This document shows, piece by piece, positions 53,119 through 60,737 of a stretch of DNA of 64,000 nucleotides. The translations under genes were made by a program, and so were the position numbers. The notes beneath the pieces are model-generated. The model was not told the DNA's origin. It made no database searches and worked only from the letters and a program-made list of their open reading frames with translations. The stretch comes from Alphaproteobacteria bacterium (GTDB lineage: Bacteria; Pseudomonadota; Alphaproteobacteria; Micropepsales; Micropepsaceae). Within the stretch, counting starts at the first letter, position 1, and each line of letters begins with the position of its first letter. The stretch lies in assembly GCA_025924715.1 (NCBI GenBank), contig JAICHV010000005.1, positions 1 through 64,000 of the forward strand. The letters are read 5' to 3'.

Positions 53119-53166
53119 CCCGCCTCTCTCCTGGGGAACTACAATTGATGCCAGGGAAGAGAGTTC

Positions 53167-53724
53167 ATGGCGCCGAAAGATCCTTCGATTATCGCGTTGC
53201 AAGTGAACAATATGGGGCAATTGTTCAATACCTTGGACCCCATGCCCTTTCGGGACCGCGATCTCGACAGTGAAGCCGAGGAGTATATTGTCGGTTGGGC
53301 CCGTGAACTTCCTCGGGATGCCCCGATCCAGATCGCGGTCCATCTGCCCGTAACGGAGGCGGCCAGCGACCATGTCCTCGAGCTCGGCACCGCTCTCAAT
53401 CGTTATTTTCGTTATCGGGCCGACTACGCCACGGGCGACCTAAAGGAATTATTTCGCGTCGGACGCTATTCTTTGCTGGTCGGGCTCGCTGTCCTGGCAA
53501 CTTGCCTGACGGTCGGTCGCCTTCTCAGCCGCCTAGGTCCGGGCGGCAATTTCCAGAACTTCATCAACGAGGGCCTCATCATTTTGGGCTGGGTCGCGAA
53601 CTGGAAACCCCTCGAAATCTTTCTCTATGACTGGTGGCCCATCGTCCGACGCCGCGCCTTATTCGCGCGTTTGGCAACCGCGAATGTAGCCGTCGTTCCT
53701 AAAGCGGAGATATTGCCCCCGTGA
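53167..53724 (+). CDS. Membrane-associated hypothetical protein, 185 aa
   Basis: The N-terminal half is soluble (IALQVNNMGQLFNTLDPMPF with RDRDLDSEAEEYIVGWARE), followed by a hydrophobic helix (SLLVGLAVLATCLTVGRLL) and a second weaker one (INEGLIILGWVANWKPLEIF). I recognise the type as a conserved hypothetical but cannot name a domain. GGGAAGAGAG precedes the ATG. It overlaps an exoD-like gene by GTGA and shares the box at 53105 with the divergent stress protein gene. Confidence 0.75.
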   Translation: MAPKDPSIIALQVNNMGQLFNTLDPMPFRDRDLDSEAEEYIVGWARELPRDAPIQIAVHLPVTEAASDHVLELGTALNRYFRYRADYATGDLKELFRVGRYSLLVGLAVLATCLTVGRLLSRLGPGGNFQNFINEGLIILGWVANWKPLEIFLYDWWPIVRRRALFARLATANVAVVPKAEILPP

Positions 53725-54410
53725 ATCATCCCGCCAAAACGGACAGCCTTTCCAGAGGAGCCATCCCGGTCTGGGACGAGGAAGCGCGGCCCCGGCTTAA
53801 TTCTCTGGCGGATTTGATGCTGCGATTGCATCGCCAGTGCCATGATCATCACGGCGGCGGCCTGACCTGCAGCAACCTGGTGTCGGTGTTAGGGCACCGC
53901 TCATTTGGGCCGGTGATCCTAATCGTCGGTCTTATCGCACTCGCGCCCATTCGCGAGGCACCCGCAATGCTCGCCTTAACCGGGGCGATCGCCCTTCTCA
54001 CAGGTGGACAGATGCTGATGGCTCGTCGCGCAATATGGCTTCCGCCCTTTGTCGGCCGGCGCGCCATGGATTCCAACCGGTGTGACCTCGTGCTGAGCCG
54101 CTATTTTCCGTATGCGCGTCGGGCGGATCGCTGGCTCGGCACGAAGCTAAACGCTTTGACCAGCCGCCCGTTCTTTATGGCCATGGGGCTCTGTTGCATG
54201 CTTCTGGCAGCCGCCATGCCGTTCCTCATCCGCATGCCTTGGGTGTCGGTTTTGCCGGGGCTTGCCTTCGTTGCATTTGGCGTTTCTCTCTTGACGCGCG
54301 ATGGCGTGGCGGCCGCCATCGGATTTGCGGCCTCCATCGCCGCACTGGCGCTGTTTTTTTCGGTGATTAAGTTGCCGCTGTTGCTGCACGCTCTCGCGCC
54401 GGGCGGCTAA
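53721..54410 (+). CDS. exoD: ExoD-family membrane protein
   Basis: A 229-aa inner-membrane protein with the ExoD pattern (LVSVLGHRSFGPVILIVGLI, APAMLALTGAIALLTGGQML, MPFLIRMPWVSVLPGLAFVA). ExoD affects exopolysaccharide production and alkali tolerance in rhizobia; its molecular role is unknown. The GTG start overlaps the stop of the 185-aa gene, so the two are coupled under the FNR-like box at 53105. Confidence 0.82.
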   Translation: MNHPAKTDSLSRGAIPVWDEEARPRLNSLADLMLRLHRQCHDHHGGGLTCSNLVSVLGHRSFGPVILIVGLIALAPIREAPAMLALTGAIALLTGGQMLMARRAIWLPPFVGRRAMDSNRCDLVLSRYFPYARRADRWLGTKLNALTSRPFFMAMGLCCMLLAAAMPFLIRMPWVSVLPGLAFVAFGVSLLTRDGVAAAIGFAASIAALALFFSVIKLPLLLHALAPGG

Positions 54411-54567
54411 AAAGGCAATCCGGGTATCGACGGCAGAAGCGAGGCACCCGCTGGGAGGCACGCCCCAACCGCAACTGACTCTCATTTGCATGTCTGTCGC
54501 CATGCATGACACACTTTTTGCGTCGCGGGCTGTTTTGAATTGCGGTGCCGATTGGTGGGGAAGCACA

Positions 54568-55809
54568 TTGAAATCTTTGCGCAATATCCTGTTCCAGATT
54601 CACCTTTGGACCGGCCTGCTGGCCGGCATTTTCTTCATTCTGTTGGGCGTCTCCGGCAGTGTTCTGGTTTATCCTCAGCTTTTCGGACCGACCGCATCGC
54701 CCGTGCCGGCCGCAAGTCCGGGCACCGCATTGCCGTTGGAACAAATCATTGCCGCCGCGCGCAATTCCGATCCGCGATATGCAAATCGTTCGGCGACCCT
54801 GCTTCTTCCGCGCCAACCGGGGACTGCCATTGGAGTGCGTTTCACCGCCCAGCGGGAAGGAGGTCCCCCTGGCGGGCGCCGAGCCGGCCGGCGCGGCCGC
54901 GGTCCAGATGGCGGGCGAGCGGCGCAAGACGGTGAAGGACGGGCCGGACGCGGTGCACCAAATGGACGAGAGGGTGGCGCAGGCGGGCGTGACGGAGGCG
55001 CCACTATGTTTGTCGATCCGCCAACTGGAAAGTTGCTGGGTGCCAGCACGCCGGCAGGCCCGGGCCTAGCCGGGCTTGCTCATGAAATTCACGAAGCGAT
55101 GCTACTGGGCGGCCCTGGCCGTACCTTGGTCGCGTGGCTCGGCGTGGGCATGCTGTTCCTGGGATTGAGTGGCCTTTATTTATGGTGGCCGCGCAAGGGA
55201 CAGTGGAGATTTGCTTTCGGCGTCCGACGTAACGCGCGTGGCGCGCGGCTGTACCGCGAAATTCACGGCATGTTCGGAATCTGGTTTTGGTTAGTCTTCC
55301 TGTTTGTAACAGCCACCAGCATTCCCCTGGGCTTTCCATCGGTGATGGCAATGGTGTCAGGCTCTTCTGCCCGGCCGCAAGGACCGCCGCCAGGATTGGC
55401 CGCGCTGCAGCCTGTTGAGGTTACGCCGGGGGCGCAGCGGTTGCCGCTTGACGCGCTGCTGGCTAGTGCAGCCAAGGCGGCCAGCGGCACACCGATCAGC
55501 GTGACGGTGCCGGCCGCGCCGAATCGCGCGGTGACGGTTGCAATGGCCGGCGAAGGGCCTCCGCGTAATGTCGCGGTCGATCCCTATACCGCGGAGGTCC
55601 TCTCGGCGCCGGCGCCACCACCGGCAGGCGGGATCAACCGCAGGACCATCGAACAGTTGCATGGTGGCGACGGGCTAGGACCCGTGTGGAAATTCCTGGA
55701 GTTCCTGACCGGCTTTTTGCCCCTGATTTTTGTCATCACCGGTGCGATGATGTGGCTCAAGAAACGCGCAGCACGTATGCCAATGAGCCGACCGATAACC
55801 GAGGTGTAG
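54568..55809 (+). CDS. PepSY-associated membrane protein with Gly/Arg-rich insert
   Basis: A 413-aa PepSY_TM (iron-uptake-type reductase) family protein: first helix LFQIHLWTGLLAGIFFILLG, later helices WLGVGMLFLGLSGLYLWW, FGIWFWLVFLFVTATSIPLG and FLTGFLPLIFVITGAMMW, with histidines in IHLW, HEIHE and REIHG that may bind haem. In the first periplasmic loop lies a low-complexity Gly/Arg/Asp-rich stretch (~54880-55010). The frame opens at 54490; the TTG at 54568 starts at the family-typical KSLRNILFQIHLW. No FNR box is seen. Confidence 0.75.
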   Translation: MKSLRNILFQIHLWTGLLAGIFFILLGVSGSVLVYPQLFGPTASPVPAASPGTALPLEQIIAAARNSDPRYANRSATLLLPRQPGTAIGVRFTAQREGGPPGGRRAGRRGRGPDGGRAAQDGEGRAGRGAPNGREGGAGGRDGGATMFVDPPTGKLLGASTPAGPGLAGLAHEIHEAMLLGGPGRTLVAWLGVGMLFLGLSGLYLWWPRKGQWRFAFGVRRNARGARLYREIHGMFGIWFWLVFLFVTATSIPLGFPSVMAMVSGSSARPQGPPPGLAALQPVEVTPGAQRLPLDALLASAAKAASGTPISVTVPAAPNRAVTVAMAGEGPPRNVAVDPYTAEVLSAPAPPPAGGINRRTIEQLHGGDGLGPVWKFLEFLTGFLPLIFVITGAMMWLKKRAARMPMSRPITEV

Positions 55810-55892
55810 CAGTTTGAGGTGCTAGAACGACTCGGGGTGCGAACAGTGTCATTCGCCCTGGCAGGGAAAAGCGACAACCTCGCTCAAGCCTG

Positions 55893-56438
55893 CTATTCCT
55901 CGCTGATCACCACAAATGGTCTGATTTTGCAGGGGTGAATGCCGCACCCGAGACACGCCTTTACCGTCTTCGGGGAGAAACTCGCAGCGAGACACCTTCG
56001 AATCGCTTCTAAAACTGAAGCCTCACCCTCAACATGTGAGTAACTGCCAAGCAGCACTCGTTGGCCTTGAAGCGAGTCACCAATCCGCGCAAAGCCGCGA
56101 ACCGTAACTCTCAGCCCAGGGCGGTGCGTGAATGCCAGCTTTCGGAAGCGGGTAATCACTCCGTCGCAGAAGGACTTGTCCCCTGTGGCCTTGTAGGCCA
56201 TAGCTTGAGCTTCGCGAGCCCGCTCTGTCAGATCTCTGTCGCTAAGGCGTAGCAGATTTGAAAGAAGGCGATCCAGCTGCCCAATGGCGCCAGAACGGAG
56301 TATCACGTTCCTGCATCCGGCCGAGGCGATAACAAAACCGGAAGGACCGTTCCGCCCGCTGCGGGAATGGTCGCCGATTGGCCCAGGCGAAAATTCACCC
56401 CGTCTTGGTGCCGATCGGGCAAACTGTGCCGTCGTCAT
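55893..56438 (-). CDS. Hypothetical protein with C-terminal cysteine motif
   Basis: A 181-aa protein of unknown family. The N-terminal part is basic and probably disordered (SAPRRGEFSPGPIGDHSRSG); the middle is helical (QLDRLLSNLLRLSDRDLTER); the C terminus holds CLGCGIHPCK, a possible metal site. I choose the ATG at 56438, which has GGAGG five or six bases upstream, over the frame opening at 56549. The GC-rich neighbours and isolated position give no hint of function. Confidence 0.5.
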   Translation of the reverse strand: MTTAQFARSAPRRGEFSPGPIGDHSRSGRNGPSGFVIASAGCRNVILRSGAIGQLDRLLSNLLRLSDRDLTERAREAQAMAYKATGDKSFCDGVITRFRKLAFTHRPGLRVTVRGFARIGDSLQGQRVLLGSYSHVEGEASVLEAIRRCLAASFSPKTVKACLGCGIHPCKIRPFVVISEE

Positions 56439-56630
56439 CGATGCCTCCATAGAGAACGAACAATGTATTCTGGGAGTAAGAGGCCGCCATTGATCTGCCT
56501 CAAAGGACCTGAAAAAATCCACGGGGTTGACCGAATTCTGTCGATACAAATCGTCTCTACAGGCGGAACCCGCTTCAAAACATACCAGGACTACTTGAAG
56601 CGCTGATCCTAATAAACAGGAGGGCGAAAA

Positions 56631-56644
56631 TTGATTGCCCTCAA
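56631..56644 (+). promoter_or_regulatory. FNR box for the CBS-domain gene
   Basis: TTGATTGCCCTCAA, 55 bp before the TTG start at 56700; TAGATA at 56667-56672 is 32 bp from the centre. The gap 56439-56630 before it shows nothing else. Confidence 0.8.
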
Positions 56645-56699
56645 TGTTTGCTTGCTTGGGGAACGGTAGATATTCCGCAATTCAACGGCGGAGAGTGCC

Positions 56700-57119
56700 T
56701 TGGGAAGACGCCTTTGCGACATGGTCTGCCATCAGGACCCTTTGACCTTGCCGCAGACCGCTACCGTGCGGACAGCCTGCCAGCGCATGGGGGAGCGAAA
56801 GACCGGTTCTGTGTTGGTGGTGGATGACAAAGACCGTCTTGTCGGAATTTTCACGGGCCGTGATGCCGTGAGGCGGGTTCTCGCCACCCGCAAGTCCAGC
56901 GATACGCAGCTCAAGGACGTTATGACTCCCGATCCAACCACGTCCTCCGCGGACCTGACGACCATCGAAGCATTGCGGCTGATGTGGGACGGCGGTTTCC
57001 GGCACTTGCCGCTGGTCAAGGACAACAGGGTTATCGGAATTGTGTCGCGCGGCGATTTCCAGAGCGACGAACAACTGCAGCTCGATGAAGAACGCCAGTT
57101 GTGGGAACATATGCGCTAG
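56700..57119 (+). CDS. Two-CBS-domain protein
   Basis: A 139-aa protein made of two CBS domains (first: TVRTACQRMGERKTGSVLVV, DRLVGIFTGRDAVRRVL; second: KDVMTPDPTTSSADLTTIEA, GGFRHLPLVKDNRVIGIVSR). Such stand-alone pairs bind adenine nucleotides and act as energy sensors; the M. tuberculosis DosR protein Hrp1 (Rv2626c) has this layout. The start is a TTG with GGAGAG upstream; no ATG fits. Expression from the box at 56631 is likely. Confidence 0.87.
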   Translation: MGRRLCDMVCHQDPLTLPQTATVRTACQRMGERKTGSVLVVDDKDRLVGIFTGRDAVRRVLATRKSSDTQLKDVMTPDPTTSSADLTTIEALRLMWDGGFRHLPLVKDNRVIGIVSRGDFQSDEQLQLDEERQLWEHMR

Positions 57120-57141
57120 GGCTTTCGGCCGACAGATAGCG

Positions 57142-57752
57142 TCAAGCCGATGGGGCGAGCTGGCCATCCACCACGCGAATAATGCGGTCGCATTTGGCGG
57201 CAAAGCTGGGATCGTGGGTCACAACCAGCACCGCCCTGCCCTTTTGACGCGCCAGATTTGACAGAATCGTCTCGACCTCGGCGCTGGATTGGGTGTCCAG
57301 ATTGCCCGTAGGCTCATCCGCCAGGATCAGCCGGGGAGCGTTGGCAAAGCTCGGGCGATCGCCACCCGCTGGTTCTGTCCGCCGGACATTTGATGGGGCA
57401 GCTTGGCTGCATGCTCTTCCAGACCCAGCTCGCCCAATAACGCTCGCGCCCGCGCCTCTGCCTCCGCCCAGCTAAGGCGGCCCAGTCGCCGCATCGGCAA
57501 CATCACATTTTCAAGCGCAGTGAATTCCGGCAAAAGAAAGTTTGACTGAAACACATATCCCAGATGGGCGAGCCGAATATCGGCCAGCTGCGATTCGCTG
57601 AAATCTGAGGTTTCCGTTCCGTCAAGCCACAACGAACCGGCGCTCATCAGGCCAGCGAGGCTTGCCAAGACCGGCCAAAGCTTGAGGGGATGGCTGCGCT
57701 CGCCCACCTTGACGGCCGGTTCGGCTTGAAAGGCCTGAACGTGGTTGTTCAT
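57142..57752 (-). pseudogene. Remnant of a LolD/MacB-type ABC transporter ATPase
   Basis: The minus strand reads an ABC ATPase in pieces: LGYVFQSNFLLPEFTALENV (Q loop), HQMSGGQNQRVAIARAL (signature), then in another frame LILADEPTGNLDTQSSAEVE (Walker B) and VVTHDPSFAAKCDRIIRV to a stop at 57142. One missing G near 57345 (TTGCC for TTGGCC) breaks the frame. The Walker A region (GPSGSGKS expected between ~57650 and 57700) is absent: the frame jumps from HPLKLWPVLASLAGLMSAG to SLWLDG. No permease gene adjoins. It looks truly inactive, although a canonical FNR box (57787) precedes it. Confidence 0.8.
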
Positions 57753-57786
57753 GCGCCAGACTGGCCACCATCCAGGCCGCAACGCC

Positions 57787-57800
57787 TTGATCCGGCGCAA
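57787..57800 (-). promoter_or_regulatory. FNR/FixK box for the ABC remnant
   Basis: TTGATCCGGCGCAA, 35 bp before the ATG at 57752. Confidence 0.7.
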
Positions 57801-57830
57801 TCCCGGCTTTCGTCACAAAAGGCACCGGGA

Positions 57831-57844
57831 TTGATCCAGATCAT
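57831..57844 (+). promoter_or_regulatory. FNR-like box for the DUF3775-hpf operon
   Basis: TTGATCCAGATCAT (one mismatch), 54 bp before the start at 57899. Confidence 0.7.
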
Positions 57845-57898
57845 GTCTGACCCGTCCGCCCGGGGGTTTGTTGATGCCGCTCTTCAGGAGAGGCGCCA

Positions 57899-58318
57899 TT
57901 GCTGGACATCAACCCCGAAAAAGTCCGCCAGGTAATTACCGAAGCGCGCATGGTCGACGCCAAGGAAGATGTCACCGATTCCGCGGCCGACCGACAGGAA
58001 TACGAGGACATCGAGCCAGAGACGCTGGAAAATCCGGATCGAGATCCGGTCTATGAAGAACTTCGCGAGTTCATCCGCAGCCTGGACGTGGACGAGCAGA
58101 CCGCCTTGGTGGCGCTGGCTTGGGTCGGGCGAGGGACTTTTGAGGCTTCGGAATTCGTCCTTGCCGTGGAAGAGGCGCGCCGGGCGCACAACAAACGTAC
58201 CGCCGAATACCTGCTGGGCCTGCCGATGCTGGGCGACTACCTGGAAGAAGGCCTGGCGGCTGTCGAAGCCGACAGCGAGGCTGACGATGACAGTTTTATC
58301 ATCCACCGCGGCGCCTGA
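57899..58318 (+). CDS. DUF3775-domain protein
   Basis: A 139-aa acidic protein: MLDINPEKVRQVITEARMVD, ELREFIRSLDVDEQTALVAL, WVGRGTF and TAEYLLGLPMLGDYLEEGL are typical of DUF3775. The function of the family is unknown. The start is a TTG with GGAGAGG upstream. It is the first gene of a probable operon with hpf and a host-attachment-type gene under the box at 57831. Confidence 0.8.
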   Translation: MLDINPEKVRQVITEARMVDAKEDVTDSAADRQEYEDIEPETLENPDRDPVYEELREFIRSLDVDEQTALVALAWVGRGTFEASEFVLAVEEARRAHNKRTAEYLLGLPMLGDYLEEGLAAVEADSEADDDSFIIHRGA

Positions 58319-58347
58319 AGCGGGAGGCAGTATCCAAGGAGACGATC

Positions 58348-58716
58348 ATGAAAACGCCATTACAGCTTGATATTCAGGGGGCGGTTCTTTCCGCCAGGGC
58401 CAAGGAAGTGATCCACCACCATCTGGGCAAGCTGGAAGGCCGGTTCGGCGCCCTTATCGCGTGCCGCATCGCCATCAACCCGCCTGTCCGCAACACCCGA
58501 TTGGGCGGCCGCTATAAGGTCAACATCCACCTGAGCCTGCCAGGCGGACGCGAGGTGAATGTGGGAACGCCTCACCGCAATTATGAGCCGCGCCACGAGC
58601 AACTGATATTCGCGCTGCATGACACGTTTCGCAAAGCGGTGCGCCAGCTTCAACGACAGATCGCGCGCTTAAGGGTGGAACCGCGCCGCAAGTCCGACGC
58701 CGAGGCGCGGTCATGA
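58348..58716 (+). CDS. hpf: Ribosome hibernation promoting factor, short form
   Basis: A 122-aa HPF/RaiA-fold protein (LDIQGAVLSARAKEVIHHHL, GRYKVNIHLSLPGGREVNVG, HEQLIFALHDTFRKAVRQLQ) with a basic C terminus. Such proteins bind the 30S decoding region and silence or protect ribosomes in stationary phase. It lacks the long-form C-terminal domain. AAGGAG precedes the ATG. It overlaps the next gene by ATGA. Confidence 0.85.
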   Translation: MKTPLQLDIQGAVLSARAKEVIHHHLGKLEGRFGALIACRIAINPPVRNTRLGGRYKVNIHLSLPGGREVNVGTPHRNYEPRHEQLIFALHDTFRKAVRQLQRQIARLRVEPRRKSDAEARS

Positions 58717-59183
58717 CCCTGCTGGCCTATGGCACCTGGATTGCGGTTTGCGACGGCGCCAAAGCGATGTTGCTCGAAAATCGGGGAGATCACGAATATC
58801 CCAAACTGGAAATGCGCAGGGTGTTCGAGCAGCACAACGCCCCGACCCGCGAGCAAGGCAATTCAAAGCCCGGACGCAACTTCAGCGCCGCCCAGGGCCG
58901 CCACGCGGCCCTGGAGGAAACCGATTTTCATGACCAGGCCGAGCGCAAATTCCTCAAGGAATTCGCCGCGCGCATAAACCAGCAGGTGGCGAAATCGCTC
59001 GTGCGCTTCGTGATTATCGCGCCACCACGCGCCCTTGGCATGCTGCGCCCGCATTTGGCCGACATCACGCGTCGGCGGCTCCTGGCCGAGCTTCCCCATG
59101 ACTATGTCAAATTGCCCTTGATCGAGATCGAGAAACTGCTGATGCGAACGCCCGGCGGCGCAAAAGCCAAAGGCTTGTCTTGA
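58713..59183 (+). CDS. Host-attachment (baeRF-like) family protein
   Basis: A 156-aa protein of the 'host attachment' family, a bacterial relative of archaeal/eukaryotic release-factor eRF1 folds: WIAVCDGAKAMLLENRGDHE at the start, DQAERKFLKEFAARINQQV, and FVIIAPPRALGMLRPHLA. Despite its name, a ribosome-related role is suspected for the fold and fits its coupling to hpf, but that is inference. It ends before the stress-protein gene, overlapping that gene's FNR-like box. Confidence 0.82.
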   Translation: MTLLAYGTWIAVCDGAKAMLLENRGDHEYPKLEMRRVFEQHNAPTREQGNSKPGRNFSAAQGRHAALEETDFHDQAERKFLKEFAARINQQVAKSLVRFVIIAPPRALGMLRPHLADITRRRLLAELPHDYVKLPLIEIEKLLMRTPGGAKAKGLS

Positions 59184-59188
59184 ATCAA
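59175..59188 (+). promoter_or_regulatory. FNR-like box for universal stress protein 4
   Basis: TTGTCTTGAATCAA (one mismatch), 52 bp before the ATG at 59241; TAGATT at 59211-59216 is 32 bp from the centre. Confidence 0.7.
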
Positions 59189-59240
59189 CGCAAGCCGCCG
59201 CCGCGCTGCCTAGATTGCACAAATCTGAGGGAGGACGACG

Positions 59241-60068
59241 ATGCATTACAAGACTTTGTTGGTTCACCTGGAGCTGGCCCGCTCCAATCACCGTCTGACG
59301 GCAATCGCGGGCGATCTGGCGCAGCGCTTTCAGGCCGACATTATTGGTATCGCCGGCTGTCAGCCGGTCAAGATATTGTACGATGAAGGTTTGTTGAGCG
59401 GCGAGATTTCGGCCGCGGATCGCAAGGAAATTCAAAAGGAAATCGATACCGCGGAAAAGGCCTTCCGTCAGGATCTCGCCAAGCACGCGTCGCTGGAATG
59501 GCGCTCGTCCATCACCTATTTGTCGCTGGCGGGTTATATCGCGCAGGAAGCCCGCGCGGCGGATTTGGTCATAACCGGTCCAGACATTGGCGGCACCATC
59601 CTGGATTCCACGCGCCGCGTCAGCATTGCCGATCTGGTGATGCATGCGGGCCGCCCTGTGCTGCTGGTGCCGCGCAAATGCAAGACATTACCGCTGAAAC
59701 ACGCCATGGTAGCATGGAAGAACACGACGGAGTCCCGCCGCGCGCTTTTCGACGCGCTTCCCATGCTGAAACTCTGCGAAAAGGTCAGCGTGGTGGCCGT
59801 GGCCCCGGATGCCCAATTCACGCGCGCCCGGGCTGAATTGGCCGATGTGGGATCCTGGCTGGTCAAACACGGCATTCCAGCCAATTGCGACGTTCGTGCC
59901 GCAGCCGGTTCGGACAGTGGCCGCCTTGCCGAGATCGCCGGGGAGAACGACGCCGATCTCGTGGTGGCGGGCGCCTATGGCCATGGCCGGCTGCAGGAAT
60001 GGCTGCTGGGCGGCGTAACCCAGGACTTGCTGTTGAATGCTGAACGCTGCGTGCTGATTTCACATTGA
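59241..60068 (+). CDS. Universal stress protein, tandem UspA (4 of 4)
   Basis: A 275-aa two-domain UspA protein, close paralogue of the one at 38449 (YKTLLVHLELARSNHRL; LEWRSSITYLSLAGYIAQEA; VVAGAYGHGRLQEWLLGGVT). GGGAGGA precedes the ATG. It is followed after 12 bp by a nitroreductase gene, a pairing also seen in the mycobacterial DosR regulon (Usp next to Acg-type genes). Confidence 0.9.
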   Translation: MHYKTLLVHLELARSNHRLTAIAGDLAQRFQADIIGIAGCQPVKILYDEGLLSGEISAADRKEIQKEIDTAEKAFRQDLAKHASLEWRSSITYLSLAGYIAQEARAADLVITGPDIGGTILDSTRRVSIADLVMHAGRPVLLVPRKCKTLPLKHAMVAWKNTTESRRALFDALPMLKLCEKVSVVAVAPDAQFTRARAELADVGSWLVKHGIPANCDVRAAAGSDSGRLAEIAGENDADLVVAGAYGHGRLQEWLLGGVTQDLLLNAERCVLISH

Positions 60069-60080
60069 CCGGAGACGGCC

Positions 60081-60725
60081 ATGGACGTAATCGATACCAT
60101 TCACGCGCGACGGGCCGTCAGAGATTACAAGCCCGAACCCGTGCCGCCCGACCTTCTGCGGGCCGTGACGACCGCCGCCAGTTGGGCGCCCAGCGCCATG
60201 AACCAGCAGCCCTGGCGGTTCACCGTCGTCACCGATCGCGGACGGCTGGAAGAGATCGCCGACAAGGCCAAGCATTGGGCGGCCGCGCGGCTGGCGGGCC
60301 AGACGGAGGCGCCGCACCTGGCGGAAATGCTCAGCAATCCCTCTTTTCACATCTTCTACAATGCCCCTGCCCTGGTGGTTATTTCGGCGCCGTCAAAAGA
60401 CGCATTCTGTATCGCCGACTGCGCCTTGGCCGCACAAAACCTGATGCTGGCGGCTTCGCGTTTGGGCCTTGGGAGCTGCTGGACCGGCATGGCGGAAGCC
60501 TGGCTCAACAGTGAAGCCGGTCACAAAGCGCTGCATCTGCCGGCTGGAGAACAAGTGGTGGCCCCCATCATTCTGGGTTTTCCGCAGAGCGTGCCTGCAC
60601 CAGTCCCGCGCAAGCCGCCAACCCTTTATTGGATCGGAGACAGCACCGCGCCAATGCCGGAGGGCCATGAGGCGCCTCAGCCCCATGCCGGCGGCGGCTT
60701 GTTCACCGGTCTGCTTCATTCTTAA
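60081..60725 (+). CDS. Nitroreductase-family flavoprotein
   Basis: A 214-aa FMN-dependent NAD(P)H nitroreductase-fold protein: MDVIDTIHARRAVRDYKPEP, TTAASWAPSAMNQQPWRFTV, DCALAAQNLMLAASRLGLGS and ILGFPQSVPA are typical. The physiological substrate is unknown (quinones, nitro compounds or flavin storage). It lies directly behind the stress-protein gene and ends 12 bp before the convergent esterase gene. Confidence 0.88.
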   Translation: MDVIDTIHARRAVRDYKPEPVPPDLLRAVTTAASWAPSAMNQQPWRFTVVTDRGRLEEIADKAKHWAAARLAGQTEAPHLAEMLSNPSFHIFYNAPALVVISAPSKDAFCIADCALAAQNLMLAASRLGLGSCWTGMAEAWLNSEAGHKALHLPAGEQVVAPIILGFPQSVPAPVPRKPPTLYWIGDSTAPMPEGHEAPQPHAGGGLFTGLLHS

Positions 60726-60737
60726 GCGGATCTGGGC

